A stretch of DNA of 9,028 nt, from contig CALAYC010000177.1 of the NCBI GenBank assembly GCA_937894935.1, positions 1 to 9,028 of the forward strand. Reading direction: 5' to 3'. A program made the translations under genes and the position numbers. The notes below the pieces were generated by a model. That model did not search any database, was not told where the DNA came from, and saw nothing but the letters and a program-made list of their open reading frames with translations. This DNA is from an uncultured Verrucomicrobiota bacterium. GTDB lineage: Bacteria; Verrucomicrobiota; Verrucomicrobiia; Limisphaerales; JADLHS01. Of this stretch, positions 1 to 6,647 are shown in pieces (positions within the stretch are counted from its first letter, which is position 1; each line of letters opens with the position of its first letter).

Positions 1-1470
1 ATGAACACCAAAGACTTTCTCCGGCTCGGCGTGCCACTCGGTGAAGCCACACGGCGGGCGACGGATTTTGTCGCGCAATACGTTTTGCGTGGTGGCGACA
101 CGTCGAAGTTGGAAGACGAAATTAAAGCCATCGTCGCCAACCCGGCGTTGTTTGCGGAAGATCCATTGCGCAAGGAATTCGCCAAAGCGATTGCGAATGC
201 GCCGCCACCACCGCGTACGATGCCAGTGAAATATCGGCAGTGGGGCGAAGGTTTGGAGCACGAGGCCGTCATGCAGATGGAGCGGGCGTGTCTGTTGCCT
301 GTGTCGGTGGCAGGTGCGTTGATGCCGGATGCGCACGTGGGTTATGGCTTGCCGATTGGCGGTGTGTTGGCGACGGAGAATGCAGTGATTCCGTACGCGG
401 TCGGTGTGGATATCGCGTGTCGGATGAAGATGACGGTGCTGGATATTCCGGTGCGCGATCTGGAGCGGAAGCAGGAGCGACTCACGCGTGCCATCGAGGC
501 GGAGACGCGCTTTGGGGTGGGCGCAACGTTCAAGCAGCGTCGCGAACACGAGGTGATGGATGCGGATTGGTCGGTCAGCAGCGTGACGAAACAAAACAAG
601 GATCGCGCGTGGGCGCAACTCGGCACGAGCGGCAGCGGAAATCATTTTGTGGAGTTTGGAATTCTCACCGTGCATTCAGCCATACCTTGGCCTGAGGACG
701 GCAGGGCGCGTCACTCCGAGCGCGCCGACGGCGGGCAGGAGACTGCCCGCCCTACGAATGAATTGCCTGCCGGACAATATGTGGCGCTGCTGTCGCACAG
801 TGGCAGTCGTGGTACGGGTGCGGCGGTGTGTGATTATTACAGCAAGCTGGCGTTCGCGTTGCGGCGAGCGGAATTGCCGAGTGAATTGCTGCGGCTCGCG
901 TGGCTGTCGTTGGATTCGCAGGAAGGACAGGAATATTGGAATGCGATGCAGTTGATGGGCCAATACGCGGCGGCAAATCATGGGCTGATTCACAAGCACA
1001 TTGCGGCGAATCTTGGCGCGGAAGTGCTGCTTGATCTGGAGAACCATCACAACTTCGCGTGGAAGGAAAAGCACGTGATTGATGGCGTGGAGCGTGAAGT
1101 TGTGGTTCATCGCAAAGGCGCGACACCGGCGGGTCGGGGTGTGTTGGGAATCATTCCCGGTTCGATGGCGGCGCCGGGATTTATCGTGAGCGGCAAAGGC
1201 AATCCGGAGTCGCTGGATTCCGCGTCGCATGGCGCCGGTCGCACGATGAGTCGCAAAGCTGCGAACGAAAAGTTCAATTGGAAGGACGTGAATCGTTATC
1301 TCAAGCAACAAGGCGTGACGCTCATCAGTGCCGGTCTCGACGAAGTGCCGATGGCGTATAAAAACATTCGCGACGTGATGAAAGCGCAACACGATCTCGT
1401 GACGGTGTTGGGTGAATTCATGCCGAAGCTGGTGAAGATGGCACCGAGCGGTGAGCGACCGGAGGATTGA
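1..1470 (+). CDS. rtcB: RtcB-family RNA-splicing ligase, with an in-frame insertion
   Basis: RtcB enzymes join RNA 2',3'-cyclic phosphate (or 3'-phosphate) ends to 5'-OH ends, using GTP and Mn2+ in the cytoplasm, for tRNA splicing or RNA repair. The 489-residue protein shows the family signatures in order: DAHVGYGLPIGG (about 110-121), GVDIACRM (D137, C140), GTSGSGNHFVEFG (H215), LLSHSGSRG (H266), ENHHNFAW (H349/H350), and SASHGAGR, where H410 matches the histidine that becomes guanylylated. D137, C140, H215, H266 and H349/H350 match known metal ligands, so the active site looks intact. The metal motif reads GVDIACRM, not the GVDIGCGM of E. coli, which suggests a distinct RtcB subfamily. Residues about 231-255 are an extra stretch encoded by a palindromic element. 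The start is the first base of the window, so its ribosome binding site, or an earlier start, cannot be judged. A small HNH gene follows directly. Confidence 0.93.
   Translation: MNTKDFLRLGVPLGEATRRATDFVAQYVLRGGDTSKLEDEIKAIVANPALFAEDPLRKEFAKAIANAPPPPRTMPVKYRQWGEGLEHEAVMQMERACLLPVSVAGALMPDAHVGYGLPIGGVLATENAVIPYAVGVDIACRMKMTVLDIPVRDLERKQERLTRAIEAETRFGVGATFKQRREHEVMDADWSVSSVTKQNKDRAWAQLGTSGSGNHFVEFGILTVHSAIPWPEDGRARHSERADGGQETARPTNELPAGQYVALLSHSGSRGTGAAVCDYYSKLAFALRRAELPSELLRLAWLSLDSQEGQEYWNAMQLMGQYAAANHGLIHKHIAANLGAEVLLDLENHHNFAWKEKHVIDGVEREVVVHRKGATPAGRGVLGIIPGSMAAPGFIVSGKGNPESLDSASHGAGRTMSRKAANEKFNWKDVNRYLKQQGVTLISAGLDEVPMAYKNIRDVMKAQHDLVTVLGEFMPKLVKMAPSGERPED
703..753. repeat. Palindromic element inserted in frame inside rtcB
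   Basis: Two hairpins lie side by side within the coding sequence. The first has stem GGCGCG (705-710) and CGCGCC (721-726) around a 10-nt loop. The second is a perfect 9-bp stem, GGCGGGCAG (730-738) and CTGCCCGCC (743-751), with a GAGA tetraloop. The ends are also inverted: AGGGCG (703-708) and CGCCCT (748-753). It lies between the conserved NHFVEFG and LLSHSGSRG blocks, where RtcB proteins normally have only a short linker, and it encodes charged, low-complexity sequence. Removing 75 bp (691-765) would restore a linker of normal length and keep the frame. Flanking sequences TTGGCCTGAGGAC (687-699) and ATTGCCTGCCGGAC (762-775) are similar but not identical, possibly a decayed duplication. 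This looks like a REP/RPE-type dispersed palindrome. Copy number elsewhere cannot be seen from here. Confidence 0.7.
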
Positions 1471-1486
1471 GGCGGGATTGCGGACA

Positions 1487-1840
1487 ATGAACGAAGCGGA
1501 ACGTTGTGAATTGTGTGGGCGCGAAGTTCATCTGCTGACGCGGCATCATCTCATCCCGCGCACACGCCACGCGAACAAACGGAACAAACGGGAATTTGAT
1601 CGCGCCGAGGTGAAGAAACGCGTCGCGTGGTTTTGTCGCCCCTGCCACAACCACGTTCACGCACTGTTCACTGAGAAAATGTTGGAGCGCGACTTCAACA
1701 CGTTGGAATCGCTGGCGTCGCATCCGGACGTCGCGCGGTTTGTGAACTGGATTCGGCACAAGCCCGACGGATTTCGTCCGGCGAATCAGCCTTCCGCCAA
1801 CAAACGTCGCAACCAGAAACCCAATGCGACGCCGTGGTAG
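1487..1840 (+). CDS. Small HNH-endonuclease-like zinc protein
   Basis: This is a 117-residue protein from the ATG at 1487. It has two zinc-type cysteine pairs, CELC (C7, C10) and CRPC (C50, C53), framing an HHLIPR motif (H20, H21) and ending in CHNHVH (H54, N55, H56, H58). This spacing is that of small HNH nuclease domains, in which the His-His and Asn/His residues form a beta-beta-alpha-metal site. The C-terminus is basic and rich in Asn and Lys. An in-frame GTG at 1451 would add 12 residues and overlap the rtcB end by 20 nt. I prefer 1487 because the added residues (SDRRIEAGLRT) look like rtcB tail read in another frame, while the conserved part begins just after the ATG; AGGCGGG at 1470-1476 could serve as a ribosome site. 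It is probably co-transcribed with rtcB. Nuclease activity and substrate are inferred from the motif only. Confidence 0.8.
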   Translation: MNEAERCELCGREVHLLTRHHLIPRTRHANKRNKREFDRAEVKKRVAWFCRPCHNHVHALFTEKMLERDFNTLESLASHPDVARFVNWIRHKPDGFRPANQPSANKRRNQKPNATPW

Positions 1841-1897
1841 GTGTTTTGGAAAATTTCGAGGCACAAAGCCACATTGGCGACTTTTTTAGAGATTGTC

Positions 1898-1906
1898 TGC
1901 TATAGT
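1898..1906 (+). promoter_or_regulatory. Possible extended -10 promoter upstream of the glucosyltransferase gene
   Basis: TGC followed by TATAGT (hexamer 1901-1906) fits an extended -10 element of the main sigma factor. No good -35 box lies at normal spacing: TTGGCG at 1875-1880 is 21 nt upstream, which is too far, so the call rests on the extended -10 alone. It lies in the 199-nt gap (1841-2039) between the HNH gene and the glucosyltransferase and would give a leader of about 125 nt. I see no terminator after the HNH gene. The leader holds a 26-codon frame (1913-1993) that is probably chance. Confidence 0.35.
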
Positions 1907-2039
1907 CGGATTATGGGTCTATTGAACGTTGATTTTCGGCGAAAGTTCCGCATGCTGCGCGGGTGTATGGTCTGGGTGCAAAACGCCATTTGATGAACCA
2001 CCGGTTTGCGAAGGCACAAATTTCTGACCTCGGTTAGCC

Positions 2040-4190
2040 ATGTCTGTCGCTCCTTCTGCTTCTGCTCCGACGCGTCTGGTGGTCAGTCCGGCCTCGCATA
2101 AAAATCACGCGGCGCGCGTTTTTACGTTCTTCACGGTAGCGGTGTTGTTGACCGGTGTGGTGTCGGTGATTTTTGCCGACTTGCTTTGGCGCACCGGTTG
2201 GACACCAGCCCATACGGTTTTGCTGGTGTTGTTTATCGTGTTGTTTTTCTTCATGGCGGTGGGCTGCACGCACGGAATTTTCGGGTTCATCCTGCGACGC
2301 ATCGGTGACAAGTCCACCATCACGCAGCTCAAGGATTATCAACGGCAGAATATTTCCGGCACGAGCACGGCGCTGGTGTTTCCGATTTACAACGAGAATG
2401 TCGCGCGGGTTTTAGAGGGTCTGCGCGCCACGTACTTATCGCTGCAAAAAACCGGTCAGCTCGAACGTTTCGATTTCTTTATTCTCAGCGATTCGACGAA
2501 TCCGGATAAATGGATCGAAGAAGAACGGCGTTGGTCGGAACTGGTGCGGGACTTGGGCGCGTTAGGCCGAATTTATTATCGGCGTCGCGATGACAACAGC
2601 GGCAAGAAATGCGGAAACGTGCGGGATTTTCTCAATGCCTGGGGGCGGCGATACCGTTATTTCGTTTGTTTCGACGCCGATAGCGTTATGCGCGGTCAGA
2701 CCCTGGTGGATCTGGTGAAGTTAATGGAGGCACATCCGAATGTAGGCTTAATCCAAACCGTGCCGGCATTGATTAATGCGGAATCGTTGTTCGGTCGGAT
2801 TCAGCAATTCGCCAATCGGTTTTACGCGCCGATTTTCATTACCGGTTTGAATTTCTGGGCGCAGAGCTTTGGGAATTATTGGGGGCACAATGCGATTATT
2901 CGCACCGAGCCGTTCATGCAGTATTGCGACCTGCCGCACTTACCGGGACGCAAGCCGTTTGGCGGTCAGATACTGAGTCATGATTTTGTCGAAGCGGCTT
3001 TATTGCTGCGCGAAAATTGGCAGGTCTGGATGGCGCATGAACTCGACGGCAGCTACGAAGAAGCGCCGCAAGGTTTGATTGAAAACGCGCAGCGCGACCG
3101 GCGCTGGTGTCAGGGCAACATGCAACACGCCTTGGTGCTGTTTGCGAAAGGATTGCGCGGCGTCAGTCGAATTCATCTGCTGCTGGGGATTTTCGGGTAC
3201 TTGACCGGACCACTGTGGCTCGCGTTTTTGCTGACGTTCAGTTGGATTCGCTGGTCGGATTTGTGGAGTAATCTATCCGACCTGCCGGTGCGCAGTTCGA
3301 TTTCCTATCTGACATTGAGCGCCACGGCGCACGCGTTCGTCGTGTTCCTGATTTGCATGATTGTAATCATGCTTCCCAAAGTTCTTGCCTGGGTGGATTT
3401 GTTGTTTGATGCGGAACGACGCCGGGCGTTTGGCGGATTAATTCGTTCCGCCAACAGCGTCGTGATGGAAACTATTTTTTCCACGTTACATGCGCCATTG
3501 CAAATGCTCTGGCACACGCGCTTTGTTATCACGATTTTGCTGGGCATGGGGGTGAATTGGGGACCGCAAAAGCGTCGCGCCGATGGCACGGCATGGACGT
3601 ATGCTTTTCAACGTCACTGGGGACATATGCTGGTCGGGATTGTCTGGGGCGGCGCGGTGTTGGCGCTTGATCCGATTACGTTCTGGTGGTTTCTGCCGGT
3701 GTTGGCCGGAATGCTCTGTTCTGTTCCGGTAAGCGTCTGGACGAGCCGCGTCAGTTGGGGCAAAGGCGCGAAAGAAGCGGGATTGTTTCTCGTGCCGGAG
3801 GAAATTGCGCCCCCGGAGGAAATTGTCTCATTGCGTCTGCGCATGGCCGAAATGGAACAAAGCGGGGAATTGGTCGAACGACCGCCGGACGCAGGGCTCA
3901 CGGACGCGGTCTTGAATCCTTACATCAACGCTGTTCACGTCTCACTGCTGCGCGAGAAACGGTTGAACCCACTGCACTCCGCGTCTGCCGAGCCAGGAAA
4001 TACCGAAGTTGTCCGTGCTTTGGCGGAAAAACTACTCGCCGCTGGTCCGAATGCGCTGACGCCAAAACAGAAAATGCTGATTTTGGGTGACGCAGATACG
4101 ATGTCCTGGCTGCATCGATGGGCATGGTTGCGCCCCAGCGAAACTTTGGCTCCCTGGTGGCAGCGCGCCTTCAGTTCTTCTTGGCGATGA
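2040..4190 (+). CDS. mdoH: Glucans biosynthesis glucosyltransferase (OpgH/MdoH type)
   Basis: This inner-membrane GT2 enzyme polymerises UDP-glucose into the beta-1,2-linked backbone of osmoregulated periplasmic glucans in well-studied relatives. The protein has 716 residues. Two membrane segments lie at about 27-50 and 57-85. The cytoplasmic GT2 domain follows, with VFPIYNEN (113-120), D151 in ILSDST, the DAD motif (D212, D214), HDF (314-316, acceptor-side Asp) and QRDRRW (351-356, the processive-synthase signature). More membrane segments lie at about 378-402, 420-455, 497-512 and 530-570, then a soluble tail with the family-like NPYINAVHVSLLR. E. coli OpgH is about 847 residues; the shortfall is mainly at the N-terminus, so the cytoplasmic extension that contacts FtsZ in E. 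coli appears absent. The usual partner OpgG/MdoG is not in the window. No Shine-Dalgarno site is visible before the ATG. Whether the product is a beta-1,2 glucan in this organism is not shown. Confidence 0.93.
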   Translation: MSVAPSASAPTRLVVSPASHKNHAARVFTFFTVAVLLTGVVSVIFADLLWRTGWTPAHTVLLVLFIVLFFFMAVGCTHGIFGFILRRIGDKSTITQLKDYQRQNISGTSTALVFPIYNENVARVLEGLRATYLSLQKTGQLERFDFFILSDSTNPDKWIEEERRWSELVRDLGALGRIYYRRRDDNSGKKCGNVRDFLNAWGRRYRYFVCFDADSVMRGQTLVDLVKLMEAHPNVGLIQTVPALINAESLFGRIQQFANRFYAPIFITGLNFWAQSFGNYWGHNAIIRTEPFMQYCDLPHLPGRKPFGGQILSHDFVEAALLLRENWQVWMAHELDGSYEEAPQGLIENAQRDRRWCQGNMQHALVLFAKGLRGVSRIHLLLGIFGYLTGPLWLAFLLTFSWIRWSDLWSNLSDLPVRSSISYLTLSATAHAFVVFLICMIVIMLPKVLAWVDLLFDAERRRAFGGLIRSANSVVMETIFSTLHAPLQMLWHTRFVITILLGMGVNWGPQKRRADGTAWTYAFQRHWGHMLVGIVWGGAVLALDPITFWWFLPVLAGMLCSVPVSVWTSRVSWGKGAKEAGLFLVPEEIAPPEEIVSLRLRMAEMEQSGELVERPPDAGLTDAVLNPYINAVHVSLLREKRLNPLHSASAEPGNTEVVRALAEKLLAAGPNALTPKQKMLILGDADTMSWLHRWAWLRPSETLAPWWQRAFSSSWR

Positions 4191-4290
4191 GCAGGTTCGC
4201 GAAGCGACCACTCAGGCAACCAACAAATAAAAAATATTTTTTGAACAAGGGGGAAGTGTCGTGCATCTTATGGTCGTTGAGGAATGATTT

Positions 4291-4446
4291 CGCTGTTCGT
4301 TTAGGGTTGGCATAGAGGTTTTGCTCGCAGTGCGGTGCGAACAGCGCCCTCCAAAGTTGGCCGCACTGCCCTTCTGAGCGCCTGAGTGAAGGCGTGTAAA
4401 CCTCGTCACTCGAGGGCCGGACGCAAGTCCGGCCCTTCGTGTTTTT
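4291..4446 (+). ncRNA. Candidate structured RNA or structured repeat ending in a terminator
   Basis: The gap 4191-4524 holds no convincing gene but has many inverted repeats. Stem A is CGCTGTTCG (4291-4299) with CGAACAGCG (4338-4346), a perfect 9 bp. Stem B is GCAGTGCGG (4327-4335) with CCGCACTGC (4361-4369), also a perfect 9 bp, extended outward after a short internal loop by GCTC (4323-4326) with GAGC (4376-4379). Stem C, GAGGTTT (4315-4321) with AAACCTC (4398-4404), encloses B. A small hairpin, CGCCT (4379-4383) with AGGCG (4390-4394), competes for one base with the B extension. A crosses both B and C, so the RNA would form either a pseudoknot or two alternative folds, upstream of an intrinsic terminator. 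It could be an attenuator-like leader, a small RNA, or a dispersed genomic element. The strand is assigned from the terminator. I recognise no known RNA family. Confidence 0.35.
4414..4446 (+). terminator. Strong intrinsic terminator
   Basis: A perfect 9-bp stem, GGGCCGGAC (4414-4422) with GTCCGGCCC (4427-4435), is closed by a GCAA tetraloop. The helix can be extended through small bulges (CGA 4411-4413 with TCG 4437-4439) and is followed by five T at 4442-4446. It lies 224 nt after the glucosyltransferase stop and 79 nt before accA, so it ends rightward transcription from mdoH and from any RNA made in 4291-4413. Confidence 0.8.
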
Positions 4447-4487
4447 GAATACTGAATTTAACTGAAACTGAGCCTGAGAAATCGCCG

Positions 4488-4515
4488 TTGCTTCCATGCG
4501 CAACTGCCCTAAAAT
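4488..4515 (+). promoter_or_regulatory. Possible accA promoter, very close to the start codon
   Basis: TTGCTT (4488-4493) and TAAAAT (4510-4515) are separated by 16 nt. The -10 matches TATAAT at five of six positions; the -35 matches TTGACA only at its first three. Transcription would begin at about 4522-4524, next to the accA ATG at 4525, which would give a leaderless or nearly leaderless mRNA. This agrees with the lack of any Shine-Dalgarno site there. Its position just after a strong terminator supports a new transcription unit. Confidence 0.35.
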
Positions 4516-4524
4516 CCCCGCCGC

Positions 4525-5565
4525 ATGAAACATCAGCTCGACTTCGAGAAGCCGATTTTTGAATTGCAGAAAAAGCTCGAAGATCTTCGGCAACATCCCG
4601 AAACCCATTCGTTGGATGTCAGTTTCGAGGAGGAAATTGCCCAAATTGAGCGTAAAATCGCCGAAACGCGAAAGCAGATTTATTCCAATCTGACGCCGTG
4701 GCAGCGCGTACAACTCGCGCGGCATCCCAAGCGGCCGTACACGTTGGACTACATCAAAACAGCTTTTACAGATTTCGAAGAACTGCATGGCGACCGTCTG
4801 TTCGCGGATGATCGGGCGGTGGTTGGCGGATTTGCCAAACTCGGTGACCAACGCGTGGTGGTGATTGGCACGCAGAAAGGTCGCGATACCAAAGAAAACA
4901 TTCTGCGGAACTTTGGTTCAGCTCATCCCGAAGGTTATCGCAAGGCGCTTCGCCTCATGCGGCTCGCTGACAAGTTCGGTTTGCCGATTATCACGTTGAT
5001 TGACACTGCGGGAGCTTATCCGGGCGTCGGTGCGGAAGAACGTCACATCGCCGAAGCGATCGCAGTGAATCTGCGCGAGATGACGATGATGGAAGTACCC
5101 ATCGTTGCTACGGTTATTGGCGAAGGCGGGTCGGGCGGCGCGCTGGGTATCGGCGTGGCGGATCGGGTGTTGATTCTGGAAAACGCCTATTACTCGGTCA
5201 TCAGTCCGGAAGGTTGCGCGGCGATTTTGTGGAAGGACCGCTCTGCATCGGCCAAAGCAGCGGAAGCGCTTAAGATTACCGCCAAACACCTGCTTGAACT
5301 CAAGCTCGTGGACGAAATTATTCCCGAGCCGCTCGGAGGCGCGCATACCAATTTGGCGCAAACCGCCGAGGCGCTCAAAACCACGTTGTTTCGGCACCTG
5401 GAAGAATTGCAAAAGCTGAGCGGTGCGGAACGATTGAAACTGCGCTACGAAAAATTCCGGGTGCACGGTCATTTCGTCGAGCAGAGCACGACAACCGGCG
5501 AACAGACAGCGGGGAAACGCGCTTCGCGCAAATCTGCCACGTCCGCCGAAGCCACGGCTGCTTGA
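4525..5565 (+). CDS. accA: Acetyl-CoA carboxylase carboxyltransferase subunit alpha
   Basis: AccA pairs with AccD to move the carboxyl group from carboxybiotin on AccB to acetyl-CoA, making malonyl-CoA, the first committed step of fatty acid synthesis in the cytoplasm. The N-terminal helical part (about 1-75) includes the typical QIYSNLTPWQRVQLARHP run. The crotonase-like carboxyltransferase core follows, with FEELHGDRLFADD, the DTAGAYPGVGAEERH block (160-174) and the glycine-rich GEGGSGGALGIG (199-210), which lines the CoA and oxyanion site. SPEGCAAILWKD comes after. Residues 1 to about 320 match the length of E. coli AccA (319). The last 25 or so residues are an extra Thr/Ala/Lys/Arg-rich tail, probably disordered. 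The ATG at 4525 fits the family N-terminus, and no ribosome site is visible. accD is not in the window. It is the first gene of a likely accA-manA-xseA transcript. Confidence 0.96.
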   Translation: MKHQLDFEKPIFELQKKLEDLRQHPETHSLDVSFEEEIAQIERKIAETRKQIYSNLTPWQRVQLARHPKRPYTLDYIKTAFTDFEELHGDRLFADDRAVVGGFAKLGDQRVVVIGTQKGRDTKENILRNFGSAHPEGYRKALRLMRLADKFGLPIITLIDTAGAYPGVGAEERHIAEAIAVNLREMTMMEVPIVATVIGEGGSGGALGIGVADRVLILENAYYSVISPEGCAAILWKDRSASAKAAEALKITAKHLLELKLVDEIIPEPLGGAHTNLAQTAEALKTTLFRHLEELQKLSGAERLKLRYEKFRVHGHFVEQSTTTGEQTAGKRASRKSATSAEATAA

Positions 5566-5571
5566 GTCGCA

Positions 5572-5591
5572 GCTCGCACCGCGAGCGTTTT
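5572..5591 (+). terminator. Weak hairpin with short T-run after accA
   Basis: GCTCGC (5572-5577) and GCGAGC (5581-5586) form a 6-bp stem with a 3-nt loop, followed by GTTTT. The stem is short and the T-run brief, so this would at most lower readthrough into the next gene or protect the accA 3' end. Confidence 0.25.
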
Positions 5592-5621
5592 GCGAGTAGA
5601 GTGACGCGTCGATTTTTGGGC

Positions 5622-5627
5622 AGGTGA
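5622..5627 (+). promoter_or_regulatory. Shine-Dalgarno site that sets the manA start
   Basis: AGGTGA ends 10 nt before the ATG at 5638. It is the clearest ribosome site in the window and favours 5638 over TTG 5635 and ATG 5650. Confidence 0.45.
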
Positions 5628-5637
5628 ACAATCCTTG

Positions 5638-6615
5638 ATGGTAAATCCAATGGCCTCTCTTTATCCATTTACGTTCAAACCGATTTTCAAAGAACGAGTC
5701 TGGGGCGCGCGCAATCTGGAGCGTCTCTACGGCAAATCGCTTCCCGCTACTGTTCCGATCGGTGAATCCTGGGAAATCAGCGATCGGCCCGGCGACATCA
5801 GCGTCATCGCAAACGGTCCGCTCGCCGGTAAAGATTTGCATTGGCTGGTGAAAAATCATCGCGCGGATTTACTGGGTGACGCGAAGCTTGAAGCAGGCCG
5901 ATTTCCGCTATTGATTAAACTGCTTGATGCGCAGGAGAAACTTTCATTGCAAGTTCATCCGCCTGCCGACAAAGCGAAGGAACTGAACGGCGATCCGAAA
6001 ACGGAAATGTGGTTTATCGCCGATGCCGTTCCCGGCGCGGAACTTTACGTCGGCCTCAAACGCGGCGTCACGCGTGCGGATTTTGAACAACGCATCAAGG
6101 ATGGGACGGTGGCCGAGTGTTTTCATCGCATCCCGGTGAAAGCGGGCGATTCGATGTTTTTGCCGAGTGGCCGCGTGCACGCCATCGGAGCGGGCCTGGT
6201 GATTTTTGAGATTCAACAAAACTCCGATACGACGTATCGCGTTTTCGATTGGAATCGCGTCGGGCTTGATGGCAAACCGCGCGAACTGCACGTGCCGCAA
6301 TCGCTCGCGAGCATTGATTTCAATGACATTGAACCCGGGCTGATCGCCAACGCGGAAGAAGTGAGGGGCAATGTGTCTGTTCGCCAACTGGTGAATCATC
6401 CGCTGTTTCAGGTGGAACAATTTCGCGTGACGACTGCGGGCAACATCGCATTGACCAAAGGTCGGATGCACATTGTCGCGGTGGTCAGCGGCGAATTACG
6501 GGCCGGGGATGCGACGATGCGCGCCGGTCAATTCTGTCTGCTGCCAGCATGTCTCGCGCAACCTGAAGTGCAGGCATCCGCTGGAACGCAATTCCTCCGC
6601 GCTGAAGCCGGTTGA
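5638..6615 (+). CDS. manA: Mannose-6-phosphate isomerase, class I, short form
   Basis: This cytoplasmic zinc cupin interconverts fructose-6-phosphate and mannose-6-phosphate, linking glycolysis to GDP-mannose and polysaccharide synthesis or to mannose use. At 325 residues it resembles the short Bacillus-type enzymes (about 315) and not the longer E. coli form (391). The N-terminal PFTFKPIFKERVWGARNL is typical. Metal ligands expected for the family are visible: Q105 and H107 in QVHPP, E123 in KTEMW and H181 in RVHAIG. The QQNSDTTYRVFDWNR block follows, and a second cupin-like part ends the protein. I chose the ATG at 5638 because AGGTGA at 5622-5627 lies 10 nt upstream; TTG 5635 and ATG 5650 are alternatives. 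It lies 72 nt after accA and 32 nt before xseA. The enzyme could also act on a related sugar phosphate. Confidence 0.9.
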   Translation: MVNPMASLYPFTFKPIFKERVWGARNLERLYGKSLPATVPIGESWEISDRPGDISVIANGPLAGKDLHWLVKNHRADLLGDAKLEAGRFPLLIKLLDAQEKLSLQVHPPADKAKELNGDPKTEMWFIADAVPGAELYVGLKRGVTRADFEQRIKDGTVAECFHRIPVKAGDSMFLPSGRVHAIGAGLVIFEIQQNSDTTYRVFDWNRVGLDGKPRELHVPQSLASIDFNDIEPGLIANAEEVRGNVSVRQLVNHPLFQVEQFRVTTAGNIALTKGRMHIVAVVSGELRAGDATMRAGQFCLLPACLAQPEVQASAGTQFLRAEAG

Positions 6616-6647
6616 ACGAGCCGATTTTCGCGCCGCCCTGATCTTTC

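Noticed and set aside
676..1392. 238-codon open frame on the minus strand inside rtcB
   Set aside because: It lies wholly antisense to a well-conserved gene, is rich in Arg and His as expected from reverse reading of this codon usage, and has no recognisable motif.
1913..1993. 26-codon frame in the leader before the glucosyltransferase gene
   Set aside because: No ribosome site, no sign of an attenuator (no run of one amino acid codon, no following terminator); a frame this short is expected by chance.
4229..4242. Perfect A6-TA-T6 palindrome after the glucosyltransferase stop
   Set aside because: With only A-T pairs and no GC stem it is not a convincing terminator; it may simply be AT-rich spacer.
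4171..4851. 226-codon open frame on the minus strand covering the 4191-4524 gap and the start of accA
   Set aside because: Half is antisense to accA and the rest falls on the inverted-repeat region and terminator; no start site or domain supports it. The part over 4212-4409 could belong to a dispersed repeat.
4918..5859. 313-codon open frame on the minus strand over accA and manA
   Set aside because: It is antisense to two clear genes and crosses their intergenic region; the Arg/Phe-rich composition is a typical shadow.
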